64,000 nucleotides of DNA from Mesorhizobium japonicum MAFF 303099 (GTDB lineage Bacteria > Pseudomonadota > Alphaproteobacteria > Rhizobiales > Rhizobiaceae). Below are positions 9,165-18,773 of the stretch, piece by piece; position 1 is the stretch's first letter, and every line of letters starts with the position of its first letter. Under the pieces are notes generated by a model. That model was not told the DNA's origin. It saw only the letters and a list, made by a program, of their open reading frames with translations, and ran no database searches. Made by a program: the position numbers and the translations under genes. Location: positions 4,992,001-5,056,000 of the forward strand of contig NC_002678.2 in assembly GCF_000009625.1 (NCBI RefSeq). Direction: 5' to 3'.

Positions 9165-10286
9165 ATGCTTGATAACATAAGAGCCGGAGCGAAGGGACGC
9201 GGCTCGTGCCCAGCAGGGACAAACAACCGAGACCTAAGCTTCGATTTCGCCAAAGGCATACTCATTACTTTGGTGATAATTGGGCACTTGTTACAATATT
9301 TAATCTACCAGGGCACCGACGCTTTCTGGCTGTCGCCGTATTTCAAGTCGATCTACATGTTTCATATGCCTCTCTTTATGGCGATAAGCGGATATCTTTC
9401 TTCTGGGGCAATTTTGCGAAAATCGTTCACCCAAGGTGTCGGTGAGCGGGCAATGCAGCTACTACTGCCAATGCTTTTTTGGTGTACATTGATTTGGACG
9501 TTAAAGTCCGCAGTTATTTTTCCCATGAAGAGTTTAACTGATACATTGTTGGATTTGTCGACGGAAGTTATTGGAACCTATTGGTTCATATGGGCGGCAT
9601 TTATTTCGTTCATTCTGATTAGAGTTCTTACAACTTTCAACCGTCTATCGATATGGATCATAAGCGCATCTGCAATTGCGGTCGCATTCGCACCCATCAC
9701 GTTATCAATAACCCCGTTGTTAAAGTACACTTACCCATTTTATTGTTTAGGGTTCCTGTTTGCCCAGCCGATCGGATGGCAGAATGGCGTCATCTGGCGT
9801 TACAAATGGATTTTTGTTGTCTTACTTTCGATAGCGGCTTTCATATGCTTCCTCGGGTGGGGCAAGGAGACTTATGCCTACAATAATCTCGTTTTAATTC
9901 ATGATGAACAGTCAGCTAAACAAGTTTTTCTGATGTTCTCTGGCTCTTTGGCGGCTTCTGCAGTAGCAATGCAGTCTATGTTCCAATGCTGGAGACTTGT
10001 CTATTCGACGAGAGTAGCTCGCTTTGTCGCGGTGCAGCTTGGTCAGAGCACGCTGCTGCTTTACCTGGTCCAGGGTGCCGTGTTTCGCCTCATGGATTTG
10101 ATACAGTTTGGAGAAGTCTGGAATCTCACGACCAGAATCACCTTCGCAACTGTGCTTGGAGTGGCGATTGTCGTCATAGCGATGGCAATTCGCAGTATTG
10201 CGCGCAACCTCGGATATGTGTCGCGGATCGTTGTCGGAGCGCCGCCACGCCCAAGTCTGCTCAAATCTCAATCTGTAATCAATTAG
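9165..10286 (+). CDS. nolL: Nod-factor O-acetyltransferase NolL-type (acyltransferase 3 family)
   Basis: The 373-residue product is an integral membrane protein of the acyltransferase 3 family with about ten hydrophobic segments. An N-terminal signature (DFAKGILITLVIIGHLLQY, with the family histidine) is followed by FHMPLFMAISGYLSSG. NolL acetylates the fucose on the reducing end of Nod factors in Mesorhizobium loti. Its place between two divergent nodD copies is as in that species; NodX is a close alternative within the family. It is relatively AT-rich compared with its flanks. The nod box at 8460 is the likely promoter, through the dead nodA. Confidence 0.88.
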   Translation: MLDNIRAGAKGRGSCPAGTNNRDLSFDFAKGILITLVIIGHLLQYLIYQGTDAFWLSPYFKSIYMFHMPLFMAISGYLSSGAILRKSFTQGVGERAMQLLLPMLFWCTLIWTLKSAVIFPMKSLTDTLLDLSTEVIGTYWFIWAAFISFILIRVLTTFNRLSIWIISASAIAVAFAPITLSITPLLKYTYPFYCLGFLFAQPIGWQNGVIWRYKWIFVVLLSIAAFICFLGWGKETYAYNNLVLIHDEQSAKQVFLMFSGSLAASAVAMQSMFQCWRLVYSTRVARFVAVQLGQSTLLLYLVQGAVFRLMDLIQFGEVWNLTTRITFATVLGVAIVVIAMAIRSIARNLGYVSRIVVGAPPRPSLLKSQSVIN

Positions 10287-10321
10287 CCACGTGAAAAATT
10301 CGCATCTGTAATCGACATGTT

Positions 10322-10457
10322 TCATAGCTCCGGACCTATCCGATCGACTGTTGTACCGGTCGGCCATTCGCTCGTCGGCCGCGCTATCCCCATAACTACG
10401 ACGAGCACGTCCTCCACGCGCGCGGGCGGCAGGTCGGGACACAACACCTCTGAGTGG
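10322..10457 (-). pseudogene. nodA: nodA 3' fragment (second site)
   Basis: The minus strand encodes PDLPPARVEDVLVVV and then SEWPTGTTVDRIGPEL followed by a stop, matching the last 45 residues of NodA. Upstream of it lies a degraded nod box, and then the divergent nodD at 10521. The rest of this nodA is lost. Confidence 0.88.
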
Positions 10458-10477
10458 GACCGTAAACGAGCGCCCAT

Positions 10478-10517
10478 AATGGTCACGATGACAAACAACC
10501 ACGTTACGGACAGATGA
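10478..10517 (-). promoter_or_regulatory. Degraded nod box
   Basis: The minus strand reads CATCTGTCCGTAACGTGG, then TTGTTTGTCATCG, matching the first half of the nodB nod box (catctatccgcaacgtgg, then atgcttgtcatcg). The conserved AAACAATCGATTTT half has become GACCATTATG-like. Probably inactive or weak. Confidence 0.65.
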
Positions 10518-10520
10518 GGC

Positions 10521-11426
10521 ATGCGTTTCAAAGGCCTTGATCTGAACCTTCTCGTCGTGCTCGACGCACTGCTGACCGCGCGCAACCTCACGGCCGCGGC
10601 AAGCAGCATCAACCTTAGTCAGCCGGCCATGAGCGCGGCCGTCGCCCGGCTGCGCAACTATTTCAACGATGAACTGTTTACGATGAGCGGCCGCGAACGC
10701 GTTCTAACCCCGCGTGCGGAAACACTCGCCCCCGCTGTTCGTGGCGCACTCTTGCACATCCAATGCTCGATTATTTCTTGGGATCCGTTTAATCCGGCTC
10801 AATCCGATCGCCGCTTCAGGATCATTCTTTCCGATTTCGCCACACTCGTGTTTTTTGAAAAGGTCGTGGAGCGGGTTGCACGCGAAGCACCCGCCGTCAG
10901 CTTCGAATTGCGGCCGCTCGACAACGACCCCGATGAGCTTCTCCGGCGCGGTGACGTCGATTTTGTGATTCTTCCGGAATTTTTCATGTCGAGCGCCCAT
11001 CCAAGAGCGGCGCTGTTCGACGAGACATTCGTGTGCGTGGGCTGCCCCACGAACAAGCAGTTGCCACGTCAGCTTACATTCGAGAGATACGTGTCGATGA
11101 AACACATTGCGTTCAGGGTCGGCGGTGCCCAGATGCCATCCATCGAGGAACAGTTTTTGCTTGAGCATGGTCTCAAGAGACGTGTTGAGATCGTCGTACA
11201 GGCCTTTAGCATGATCCCGCCGATGGTCTCAGGCACAGCTCGGATAGCGACCATGCCCTTCCGGCTGGTTCAGCATTTCAAAAAAACCTTCCCCTTGCGG
11301 ATCATCGAACTTCCGCGGCCACTACCCACGTTCACCGAGGCCGTCCAATGGCCCACCCTCCACAACAGTGATCCGGCAAGCATCTGGATGCGGCAGATAA
11401 TGTTGCAGGAGGCATCCCGCATGTGA
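10521..11426 (+). CDS. nodD: LysR-family nodulation regulator NodD (second copy)
   Basis: This 301-residue copy begins [23 protein letters not shown] and has the complete LysR winged helix and effector domain; it ends at QEASRM, the usual NodD length. It differs from the first copy at scattered positions (for example RVGGAQMPS against KFGRTLKPS in the effector domain), so the two may respond to different flavonoids. It is transcribed away from the degraded nod box and nodA fragment. Paired nodD genes flanking nolL are known from Mesorhizobium loti. Confidence 0.96.
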   Translation: MRFKGLDLNLLVVLDALLTARNLTAAASSINLSQPAMSAAVARLRNYFNDELFTMSGRERVLTPRAETLAPAVRGALLHIQCSIISWDPFNPAQSDRRFRIILSDFATLVFFEKVVERVAREAPAVSFELRPLDNDPDELLRRGDVDFVILPEFFMSSAHPRAALFDETFVCVGCPTNKQLPRQLTFERYVSMKHIAFRVGGAQMPSIEEQFLLEHGLKRRVEIVVQAFSMIPPMVSGTARIATMPFRLVQHFKKTFPLRIIELPRPLPTFTEAVQWPTLHNSDPASIWMRQIMLQEASRM

Positions 11427-11526
11427 AGTCGCGGGCACTCCTGGTCTCAGTCTAGATTTACTCAGCGCCTCATACGGGTGCGAACCGGCGTGCAAAATTG
11501 GGTCTGACGCACATTCGATGATTTTG

Positions 11527-11662
11527 CATGACGGCGTGCCACGTGTTTCCCCACGCTGGCAGCCGGCAACACCAAAAACATGAAGTGGAAGAAGTACTTT
11601 TACCGCAAGCTATGCGAGGCTGAAGGTTTTCGCCATGCGCCGCACCGAATTGCGGGGATACT
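11527..11662 (+). pseudogene. nifQ: nifQ 3' remnant
   Basis: One frame encodes CFPTLAAGNTKNMKWKKYF and then YRKLCEAEGF, matching the segment of NifQ just before its C-terminal cysteine cluster. The cluster is gone (the frame continues RHAPHRIAG and stops) and there is no upstream part. NifQ helps supply molybdenum for the nitrogenase cofactor. This is a small dead piece. Confidence 0.7.
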
Positions 11663-12174
11663 GAGCGTGAGATAACTCGTCTCGTCCTCCTGCCGAATTC
11701 CGGTAAGCCGCCTTACCAAGGGCAGGCGGCGCTTGAGATTCCGCCGCTGGAAATCCGTCGCGCGGGGCTGTCGACGTTCAATCGCGGCTGGATCACAGTT
11801 GGTGAATACAACTACGATATCGCCGAACGATCCTCTATTTCGGGCCGAATCAGAAGCTGCGGGGCATGTTCGGCCCCGAGCTTCATGTAAGAGATCAGGC
11901 GCGCGATCCGCCCGATGCTCGCCGCAAGACAGAGCCGCATAGACCGCGTCGCCATGCCAGAGCGGTCGACGGACGAGGCGGTCCGGTTCGGTCCCGCACT
12001 CTTAGGTTCTCTCGTCGGCACCATCATTCGAAACGCCCCCGCCGGTCGAAATCGACCGGACAACAGCGTCCGATCACCCGGAGACGAGGCCTGCAACCGC
12101 CAAAAATCGTGCGTAGGATCGCACCGCGCGGCTGATGATTGCATCTTTCCCGCGCTGCACTGATGGCCTCTCTG
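11663..12174 (+). other. Unassigned stretch with a possibly broken reading frame
   Basis: From about 11668 an open frame gives PPYQGQAALEIPPLEIRR, then RGWITVGEYNYDIAERS. It would continue in another frame as YFGPNQKLRGMFGPEL, so it looks like a frameshifted coding remnant. I do not recognise the family. Confidence 0.35.
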
Positions 12175-13401
12175 TCAGGTGGTCTGAGGTTCGCGCTTCG
12201 GGCCGAGCAAGAACACTGTCAGGGCGCCGAGGAACGAGGCAACGGCGCTGTAGGCAAGGGAACTGGCGACGCCGGCATTGTCCATCAGTAGTCCGCCGAA
12301 AATCGCGCCCGCTGCGATGGCTACCTGGAACGTTGCGGCCATCAGCCCACCGGCGCTTTCGGCCTGCTCGGGAGCGGCGTGCAGCACCATCCATGTCTGC
12401 AGTCCCACCGGCACCGCGCCGAAGGCAAAGCCCCATACTGTAACCGCAATCGCCGTGGCCCAAGCCGATGCTCCCAGCGTCAGCAGCGAGACAGTGGCCA
12501 TCGCTATGAACAGGGGAGGCAGGGCCGCGGCTGCCTTGAGGCTGTGCTCGGCCAGGAATCCGCCGGCCAAATTGCCGAAGAAGCCGCCGATGCCAAAGAC
12601 GAGCAACACCAGCGAGATCGTCTCGATATCAAGCGCGGGAAACTTCTCAAGGAAGGCGCGGATATAGGTGAAGCCGGCGAAGTGCCCGGAAGCGACCAGC
12701 AGGACGACCAACATCGCGACTTTGATCATCGGATTCTTGGCCACATCCAGCAGACTGCGGAAGCTGGCCACTCCAATCGGAGGCAGCCTCGGAATGGTTA
12801 TGAGTTGCACTACCAGCGTCACGGCGCCGACGACCGCAGCGATCATGAAGGCGGTTCGCCATCCCCAGATATCGCCGACATAGGCGCCGATTGGAGCCGC
12901 GCAAACGGTAGCGCAGGTAACGCCGGTGAGGATGATCGACATGGCGCGCCGCAGGAGGTGACTTGGAACGAGCCGCATCGCCAGCGCTGCCGAAATCGAC
13001 CAGAACCCTCCGAGTGCTATGCCGAGCACGACGCGGGCGGCCAGGAGAACCGGCAGCGACCCCGCGACGGCCGATAGAACGTTCGACAGGATCAGCAGCA
13101 GCGTCATCGCCCATATGACGATCCTGCGGTCCAGGGGCCTTGTGATGACGGCCATCGTCGGCGCCGAGATCGCCCCCACGATGGCGGTCGTTGTCAGCGC
13201 CTGTCCGACTGCACCCTCGGTGATAGAGAGATCATGCGCGAGCGGCGTCAGCACGCTGGCAGGCAGAAACTCTGCCGTCACAAGCCCAAAGGTGCCTAAG
13301 GCAAGCGAAATGACTGCACCCCATGCGGGACCAGACCGTTGATCTGGCTGTTTTGGGTCATGCAGAACTCCGTCCATGAAGCCCGTAGCGGATTCGGTCA
13401 T
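12175..13401 (-). CDS. MFS drug/metabolite efflux transporter (DHA1, NepI/AraJ-like)
   Basis: The 408-residue protein has 12 hydrophobic segments and MFS signatures: LGTFGLVTAEFLPASVLTPLA in helix 1, the PLDRRIVIWAMT loop (motif A position) and the RVVLGIALGGFWS segment. This pattern is close to exporters of purine nucleosides or arabinose-type compounds, but the substrate cannot be inferred. I chose the ATG at 13401 with GGAGA upstream; the same frame stays open for another 520 bases only because it runs through an rpoN remnant. It is intact. Confidence 0.9.
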   Translation of the reverse strand: MTESATGFMDGVLHDPKQPDQRSGPAWGAVISLALGTFGLVTAEFLPASVLTPLAHDLSITEGAVGQALTTTAIVGAISAPTMAVITRPLDRRIVIWAMTLLLILSNVLSAVAGSLPVLLAARVVLGIALGGFWSISAALAMRLVPSHLLRRAMSIILTGVTCATVCAAPIGAYVGDIWGWRTAFMIAAVVGAVTLVVQLITIPRLPPIGVASFRSLLDVAKNPMIKVAMLVVLLVASGHFAGFTYIRAFLEKFPALDIETISLVLLVFGIGGFFGNLAGGFLAEHSLKAAAALPPLFIAMATVSLLTLGASAWATAIAVTVWGFAFGAVPVGLQTWMVLHAAPEQAESAGGLMAATFQVAIAAGAIFGGLLMDNAGVASSLAYSAVASFLGALTVFLLGPKREPQTT

Positions 13402-13514
13402 CAACAGGGTCTCCAGTTTGGATGTGCTGCAAACTCGGGTTGCTGCGTTGACCCGGATTAACGCCAGAAGCGCCATTCCCTGCGGCATTGCACGGACGAG
13501 GGGATGTTCATCGC

Positions 13515-14010
13515 TTCGCGATATTTTGTGACGGTGCGGCGCGCAAATCGATGGCCCTTTCCTTGGGCCGGACGACGATGTCGTCGTCGGAAAGCGCGTC
13601 ATCTTGCGATTCGTCGGCGATTGTCGCCTTGATCCGATGGCGGACAGCTTCGGGGGGGACCGCGCGTCGCCACCTTGGGAGGACGCGCTCGCGACGGTGA
13701 AAAAATACTTCAGTTCGAACACTTCGCGCGGGGTCTGCATGTATGTGTTCGACGTCACCCGGCTTACCGTCGCCTGATGCACTTTGATCGCGTCGGCGAC
13801 AGTCCTGGGCCCGAGCGGCCGCACTTGGTCGATGCCGTGTTCCAAAAAAGGCATCCTCCTGGCGGAGGCGGGTAAGCGACAATTGGGCGAGCGCCACGGC
13901 TCCGTCAGTCTCGAACCAGCCATAGCAAATCAGATACCGGAGGAGGGACGTCTGGAGGGGACGTTCGGCGCAAACGTGCGCGGTCTCCTTGGGCGCTTGT
14001 ATGGAACTTC
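13515..14010 (-). pseudogene. rpoN: rpoN (sigma-54) 3' remnant
   Basis: Two minus-strand frames together reproduce the C-terminal DNA-binding part of sigma-54: LRQEDAFF, then EHGIDQVRPL, RTVADAIKVHQATVSRVTSN (the helix-turn-helix), FELKYFFT, EAVRHRIKATI and ESQDDALSDDDIV. At least two frameshifts separate the pieces, and the RpoN box (ARRTVAKYRE) is degraded to DLRAAPSQNIAKR. Sigma-54 is needed for nif transcription and symbiosis islands often carry their own copy. This one is dead. Confidence 0.85.
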
Positions 14011-15530
14011 GCGTTTTTGCCATGGTTCTGTTCATAGCTTTCTACGTGCTTTGGTGGGCTCTAACGGATAACAGCAAGCGCTATGCCATTTCACTTGGGG
14101 GCACCGAATCGGACTATCTTTTGCCGAAGCCCTGTCGGCTTGAGCAGGGGCGCCGTGCATTGACCGAGACCGAGCGCGCCGCACAATCGCTTGGTCACCC
14201 GGACCGAGCAAAGGTGCTGTACTGTCGGAGTAGTCAGAACTTCCGCGCCGGCAAGGGAAGGCGAAAGCCGTTCCGGACGGGCCGAGCCGATGCATTGCCG
14301 CACGCCGGCATCGACCGCGTAAGGCTTTGTCTCTGGCGTGTAATTGCGTGCGCAGGCTGCGATCTGCGAAGACGCGGCCGTCGCGCCGACGATCGCGCTG
14401 TTGCTGCTCCCCCTGTCGAGGAAGGTCTTTGACACCTCCGAGCTCTTCAGCACGGCGCGCCGGTCTCCACGCCCTGAGGATCGAGTCCGGCTGGGCGTCA
14501 CGGCGTTTGCGAGATTGAGATTCCTTGATTTGCTCCCTCGTGCGCGCCTATCCGAAAACATTGTTGTGTCCCGAAGGCTGACAAGAATGTCGCAAGCGCG
14601 ACCAAAAGATCGCCACGGCCCACAGGGGCAATTGCGACCAGTGGCCTTCTTCGGAAATCGGGGGAGCAATACCCTTTCCTCGTCGACTTCGGACGCGGGC
14701 TCAGCCGTGCCCGCCGCGCCGCTAGGAACGACCTAACCTTGGCGGATGGCGGCTGGCCGATCACCCGGGTATGTCCGCGTCGATAAAAGAAAAGCGTCTG
14801 GTCTCAGCCAGGCGGACCTCGCGAAGGCCATCGGTATCAATTTGGTCGAATTCCTCGATCACGCCGAGACGATCGGTTTCGCTCCAATGGAACCAGCTGG
14901 CGCGGATTCGACCAAGTTCCCAACCGAAAACACACGAAACGCGGCGGCTTCCGACCGCCGATCAATGGGCCGAGGCCCGGTCGCTGTTACCCTCGAATGA
15001 GTCCGCCATGCCGAGGCGGCTCGTCGATAGCCGCGGGTTGGCGCCTCTCCGGGGCGCGTTGGCTGCACGTTCCGCCCCTTGGACCCCGCTTCCGGCAACA
15101 ACATCCGGCCGCCAAAGCTCGCCCTTGTCAGTGCTCGATTACCACGCCGAGATGCCTGCTGGGGCTCCCGGTGCACGGGCACATTTATCGATCCGGCACG
15201 GTGTTGAGCGTGCGGAACCCGCCGCACGCGTTCCGATCGCTTGTTGTGCTCACCCGATCACGCGACCTGTCCCCACACGTCTTGAGGACATTCCCCTGCG
15301 GCTGGCTCATTGACCTATGGGCGGTTCCAGCCCGCCCGAAACCCCCGCCACCAGCTTTTTTCCCCGCCGCATGACGCGGCTTCCTCGCGCCGCTTCGCTT
15401 CAAAAAAGCTGCCCGCTCGGGTCCTTCGCTGCCGCTGCGGCCCTGCCGGGTTCGGGCGGTCCGGACGCGCCCATCACGGTCCGCCATCGCAGGGGAATGG
15501 TCCCCGGCGACAGCAGAAGGAGACAGGAAA
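14011..15530. other. Long stretch with no convincing gene
   Basis: Several frames of 60-190 codons are open on both strands but none matches a family I know. Around 14790-14850 one plus-strand frame has SGLSQADLAKAIGI, like the helix-turn-helix of XRE regulators, but the rest is not a recognisable repressor, so it may be a remnant. From 15310 the DNA is the GC-rich leader of the DUF736 gene, ending in a GAAGGAGAC ribosome site. Confidence 0.4.
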
Positions 15531-15854
15531 ATGACCGCGATCGGTTACGTCAACAAGCAGGAAAACGGCAGCTACAAAGGCCAGCTCAGGACGCTCAGCG
15601 TCCGCGCCGACATCGACATCGTGCCCAATCGGAGCAAGTCCGCCGACAACCATCCCGACTTCCGGGTGCTGACGCAGGGCGTGGAGGTCGGCGCCGGCTG
15701 GATCCGAACCGGGGAGACTTCCGGCAACGACTATGTGAGCTTGTCCATCGCCGCACCGGAGTTCGGTCCCCGCAAGCTCTACGCCAATCTCGGCCGCGCC
15801 GCCGGCCAAGACGATCAAGACACCTACGCCGTCATCTGGAACCCGGCCGACTGA
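15531..15854 (+). CDS. DUF736 protein of the ICE transfer region
   Basis: This 107-residue protein begins MTAIGYVNKQENGSYKGQL and has the DUF736 pattern (GAGWIRTGETSGNDYVSLS, then LYANLGRA and DTYAVIWNP). DUF736 genes sit beside conjugation genes on rhizobial plasmids and ICEs, but their molecular role is unknown. It is the first gene upstream of the rdfS-traF-rlxS block and has a strong ribosome site. Confidence 0.93.
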   Translation: MTAIGYVNKQENGSYKGQLRTLSVRADIDIVPNRSKSADNHPDFRVLTQGVEVGAGWIRTGETSGNDYVSLSIAAPEFGPRKLYANLGRAAGQDDQDTYAVIWNPAD

Positions 15855-16016
15855 CCGGCCGGCTCAAGCCCTCGCGCCGCAACTCGGCGCGGGGGTTCCC
15901 GCCGACGCTCGCCCGAAGGGGCGGCGAAAACTCCCACCCGACTCTTCGCCCGTCCCCAGGACGACCTCGCTCGCCGATCCTCGCGGTCGCTTGTCCGAAG
16001 CGAAACGAGGACCATC

Positions 16017-16286
16017 ATGGACGACGAAAACGACCGCGCGGCCCGCGCCAAGAAGGGCAGTCCGTTTCTGAACACCGCGCAGGCTGCCTTCTATATCGGC
16101 CTATCCCAGCGCACCCTGGAAAAGATGCGGCTGACCGGCGGCGGCCCGAAATACCGCAAGCACGGCCGCTATGTCCGCTACCACATCGACGAACTCGACG
16201 ACTGGTCGAAAGGCCGCCCGCCAGAACCCGGCTCCGACGATGACAAGGGCGGGTCCGGCTCAGCCGACGAGGGAGCCCGCTCATGA
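16017..16286 (+). CDS. rdfS: Recombination directionality factor / excisionase RdfS-like (helix-turn-helix)
   Basis: The 89-residue protein has an AlpA/MerR-like helix-turn-helix: FLNTAQAAFYIGLSQRTLEKMR, then GGPKYRKHGRYVRYHIDELDDW, then an acidic Gly-Ser tail. In the Mesorhizobium ICEMlSym element, RdfS turns the integrase toward excision and sits first in an operon with conjugation genes. Position (DUF736 upstream, traF overlapping by ATGA downstream) and size match. The helix-turn-helix is certain; the RdfS assignment rests on synteny as I know it. Confidence 0.8.
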   Translation: MDDENDRAARAKKGSPFLNTAQAAFYIGLSQRTLEKMRLTGGGPKYRKHGRYVRYHIDELDDWSKGRPPEPGSDDDKGGSGSADEGARS

Positions 16287-16831
16287 GCCAGCGGCCTTCC
16301 ATCCATCTGATCGGCAGCCGTTTGCGGCGCGTTCGGGCGCGCAACGCAATCGCCATCGCCGCGATTGGCCTGAGCCTGACAGGCTTCACGGCGCTCCCAA
16401 AGCCGTCTCCCTTGCTGGTCTGGAACGCCTCGGCTAGCGCGCCGGTCGGTCTCTATCGCGTTGGGTCTGGCACGCCTGCGCGCGGCGATCTTGTGCTCGC
16501 CCGCCCGCCTGGCTTCGTTGCCTATCTCGCCGACCAACGCGGCTATCTGCCTCGCAATATACCGCTGGTGAAGCGTCTCGCCGCGCTGCCGGACGAGCAT
16601 GTCTGCGCCTTTAGTAATGCCATCATCATAGGCGGCGAGATCGTCGCCCGTCGGCTCAAAATCGACACGCAAGGCCGTCCGCTGCCCTGGTGGAACGGCT
16701 GCCGAGCGCTCGCCCATGACGAGGTTTTCCTGCTCGGCAACGAAAAAAATCACTCCTTCGACAGTCGCTATTTCGGGCCGGTGCCGGCCGAAAACATCAT
16801 CGGGAGGCTGGTGCCGCTATGGACCGAGTGA
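16283..16831 (+). CDS. traF: S26-family conjugal transfer peptidase TraF
   Basis: The 182-residue protein has an N-terminal signal-anchor helix, the serine region SASAPVGLYRV (catalytic Ser), a lysine in PLVKRLAALP (catalytic Lys) and GNEKNHSFDSRYFGPV near the end, all typical of TraF/LepB-type peptidases. TraF processes or cyclises the conjugative pilin at the inner membrane. It overlaps rdfS by four bases and the next gene by 13, so it is translated from the same message. Confidence 0.92.
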   Translation: MSQRPSIHLIGSRLRRVRARNAIAIAAIGLSLTGFTALPKPSPLLVWNASASAPVGLYRVGSGTPARGDLVLARPPGFVAYLADQRGYLPRNIPLVKRLAALPDEHVCAFSNAIIIGGEIVARRLKIDTQGRPLPWWNGCRALAHDEVFLLGNEKNHSFDSRYFGPVPAENIIGRLVPLWTE

Positions 16832-17502
16832 CCCTCCTGATGCTCGGCATGATCGCCGTCGCGCCATGCGCCTGTTCCGCCTCGACCGGCGCTGAGCCAG
16901 CCGTCATCTCCCAAAGTCCGCAGCTGCAACGATGGCAGCACTTCGTATCGGAAGCAAGCGCACGCTTCCACATTCCCCAGGCCTGGATTTGCGCCGTCAT
17001 CGATGCCGAAAGCCGCGGCAAGACCGTCCTCGATGGCCGTCCCATCACCTCCCGCGCCGGCGCCATGGGTCTTATGCAGGTGATGCCCGGCACCTATCAG
17101 GAGATGCGCGTCGAGCACGGTCTGGGAGCCGACCCGCACGATCCGCGCGACAACATCTTGGCCGGAACCGCCTATCTCAGCGCCATGTATAAGCGTTTCG
17201 GATTCCCCGGCCTGTTTGCCGCCTACAACGCTGGACCCGAGCGCTATGAAGGCCATTTGAAGCTTCGAAGGCCGCTGCCGAAAGAGACCGTTGCCTATCT
17301 GAAACAGCTTGAGGCGACGGGGATTTCGGCGGCCGACATGAACGAATTCAAAGGCCAATCCACAACTTCAAAGGGGCGGAACGCTCCCTCCGGACGCTCT
17401 TTGTTCTTCCTTCGCGACGGTGTTCGCGCCGGTGAAACGAATGGCGGCCTTTTCGTGCCGCTCGGCAGGGATCGCGCGCGGAAAAAGAAGCACAATGGCT
17501 AG
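16819..17502 (+). CDS. Lytic transglycosylase, VirB1-like, of the transfer system
   Basis: The 227-residue secreted or lipoprotein-like product starts with a hydrophobic signal (MDRVTLLMLGMIAVAPCACS). It then carries the SLT fold: AVIDAESRGKTV with the catalytic Glu, GAMGLMQVMPGTY, DPRDNILAGTAYLS and AAYNAGPERYE. It locally cuts peptidoglycan so that the transfer apparatus can be assembled. It is the last gene of the block before the IS110-type insertion; the C-terminal tail looks complete. Confidence 0.93.
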   Translation: MDRVTLLMLGMIAVAPCACSASTGAEPAVISQSPQLQRWQHFVSEASARFHIPQAWICAVIDAESRGKTVLDGRPITSRAGAMGLMQVMPGTYQEMRVEHGLGADPHDPRDNILAGTAYLSAMYKRFGFPGLFAAYNAGPERYEGHLKLRRPLPKETVAYLKQLEATGISAADMNEFKGQSTTSKGRNAPSGRSLFFLRDGVRAGETNGGLFVPLGRDRARKKKHNG

Positions 17503-17684
17503 CGATGTTGAGGGCATCCGGGAGGGGCCAGGGACGCTTAAGGCGAGGGGCGCGTAATGCCGCCCGTAATCGGGGCGGGCGCCTGAAAGGGCAGCAAAGC
17601 TGTGTGTCAGCCGCGGCGCCGCTGGCGATGGCCGGCGGTTCGGCGGCACATTCTGCGCCTGTGAAACGACGCAGGAGGCGAACG

Positions 17685-18773
17685 ATGGAATTCTTTTGTG
17701 GACTGGACGTGGCGATGGACGAGACGGCGGTTTGCGTCGTCGACGATCAGGGCGCGGTGCATCTGGAGGCAGCGGTGATGACCGATCCCGAGGCGCTGTT
17801 TGCGGTGCTGAAGCCGTTTCTCGCGCGACTGCGGCGCGTCGGCCACGAGGCCGGCTCGCTGTCGCCGTGGCTGCATCCGGAACTCAAGAAACTTGGCCTG
17901 CCGGCAATCTGCCTGGAGACGCAGCACGTGCGCGCCGCGCTGTCGGCGCAGCGCAACAAGACCGACAAGGCCGATGCGCTCGGCATCGCCCACATCATGC
18001 GCACCGGCTGGTTCCGCCAAGCCTGCATCAAGTCGGAGAGCTGCTACCGGACGAAGCTTCTGCTGACCCACCGGCGCAATCTGAAGGCCAAGTTTCTCGA
18101 CCTGGAGAACGCCATCCGGCACTCGCTGAAGTCATTCGGCATCCGCCTTGGCAAGGTCGGACGCGGCGCTTTCGAGCAGGCGGTTCGCCAGGCTGTGGCC
18201 GACGATCCGCTGTCGGCCGAACTGATGGACGCCATGCTGTCGGCGCGCGCGGCGCTGTGGAAACAGTATTGCCGACTGCACGATCTCGTCGTCAAAATGG
18301 TGGCGCGCAGCGAGCTGTGCCGGCGCTTCATGGCGATCCCCGGCGTCGGCCCGGTGACGGCGCTCTCGTTCATGACGGCGATCGACGATCCCACACGCTT
18401 CCGCCGCTCACGCGACGTCGCGGCCTACTTCGGGCTGACCTCGCGGCGCTGGCAGTCGGGCTCCTCGATCGACGTTCAGGGCCGCATCTCGAAGGCTGGC
18501 GATGCGGACGTGCGGCGCGCGCTCTACGAGGCGGCGTCGGGACTGATGACGCGCTTCAAAGGCAGGGACAAGGTCAAGAGCTGGGGCCGGGAGATCGCCA
18601 AACGCTCCTGCCACCGCAAGGCCTGTGTCGCTGTGGCGCGCAAGCTGGCGGTGATCATGCACGCGATGTGGAGCGACGGCACGTTCTATGTCGGCGACGC
18701 GGCCATGAGTGACACCGACGCCGCGCAACGCGCCCACATCAAGGATCGACGCCTGCTCGGAGCGCATCGATGA
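17685..18773 (+). CDS. IS110-family transposase
   Basis: The 362-residue protein has the DEDD domain start (MEFFCGLDVAMDETAVCVVDD), the KTDKADALGIAHIMRTGW block and the C-terminal transposase domain (FMAIPGVGPVTALSFMTAID, then VAAYFGLTSRRWQSG). I chose the ATG at 17685 with GGAGG upstream. It sits between the virB1-like gene and rlxS, which are normally neighbours, so it is an insertion in the transfer operon. IS110 elements lack terminal inverted repeats, so exact ends are not visible; they fall within about 17503-17684 and 18774-19180. Confidence 0.95.
   Translation: MEFFCGLDVAMDETAVCVVDDQGAVHLEAAVMTDPEALFAVLKPFLARLRRVGHEAGSLSPWLHPELKKLGLPAICLETQHVRAALSAQRNKTDKADALGIAHIMRTGWFRQACIKSESCYRTKLLLTHRRNLKAKFLDLENAIRHSLKSFGIRLGKVGRGAFEQAVRQAVADDPLSAELMDAMLSARAALWKQYCRLHDLVVKMVARSELCRRFMAIPGVGPVTALSFMTAIDDPTRFRRSRDVAAYFGLTSRRWQSGSSIDVQGRISKAGDADVRRALYEAASGLMTRFKGRDKVKSWGREIAKRSCHRKACVAVARKLAVIMHAMWSDGTFYVGDAAMSDTDAAQRAHIKDRRLLGAHR

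Noticed and set aside
12379..13077. 232-codon frame opposite the MFS transporter gene
   Set aside because: Low-complexity hydrophilic shadow of a membrane-protein gene.
14091..14669. 192-codon minus-strand frame
   Set aside because: No recognisable family and no plausible ribosome site; kept only as unassigned DNA.
15317..16243. 308-codon plus-strand frame across the DUF736 and rdfS genes
   Set aside because: Both real genes are in other frames with family matches; the long frame is rich in Arg/Pro and reflects high GC.
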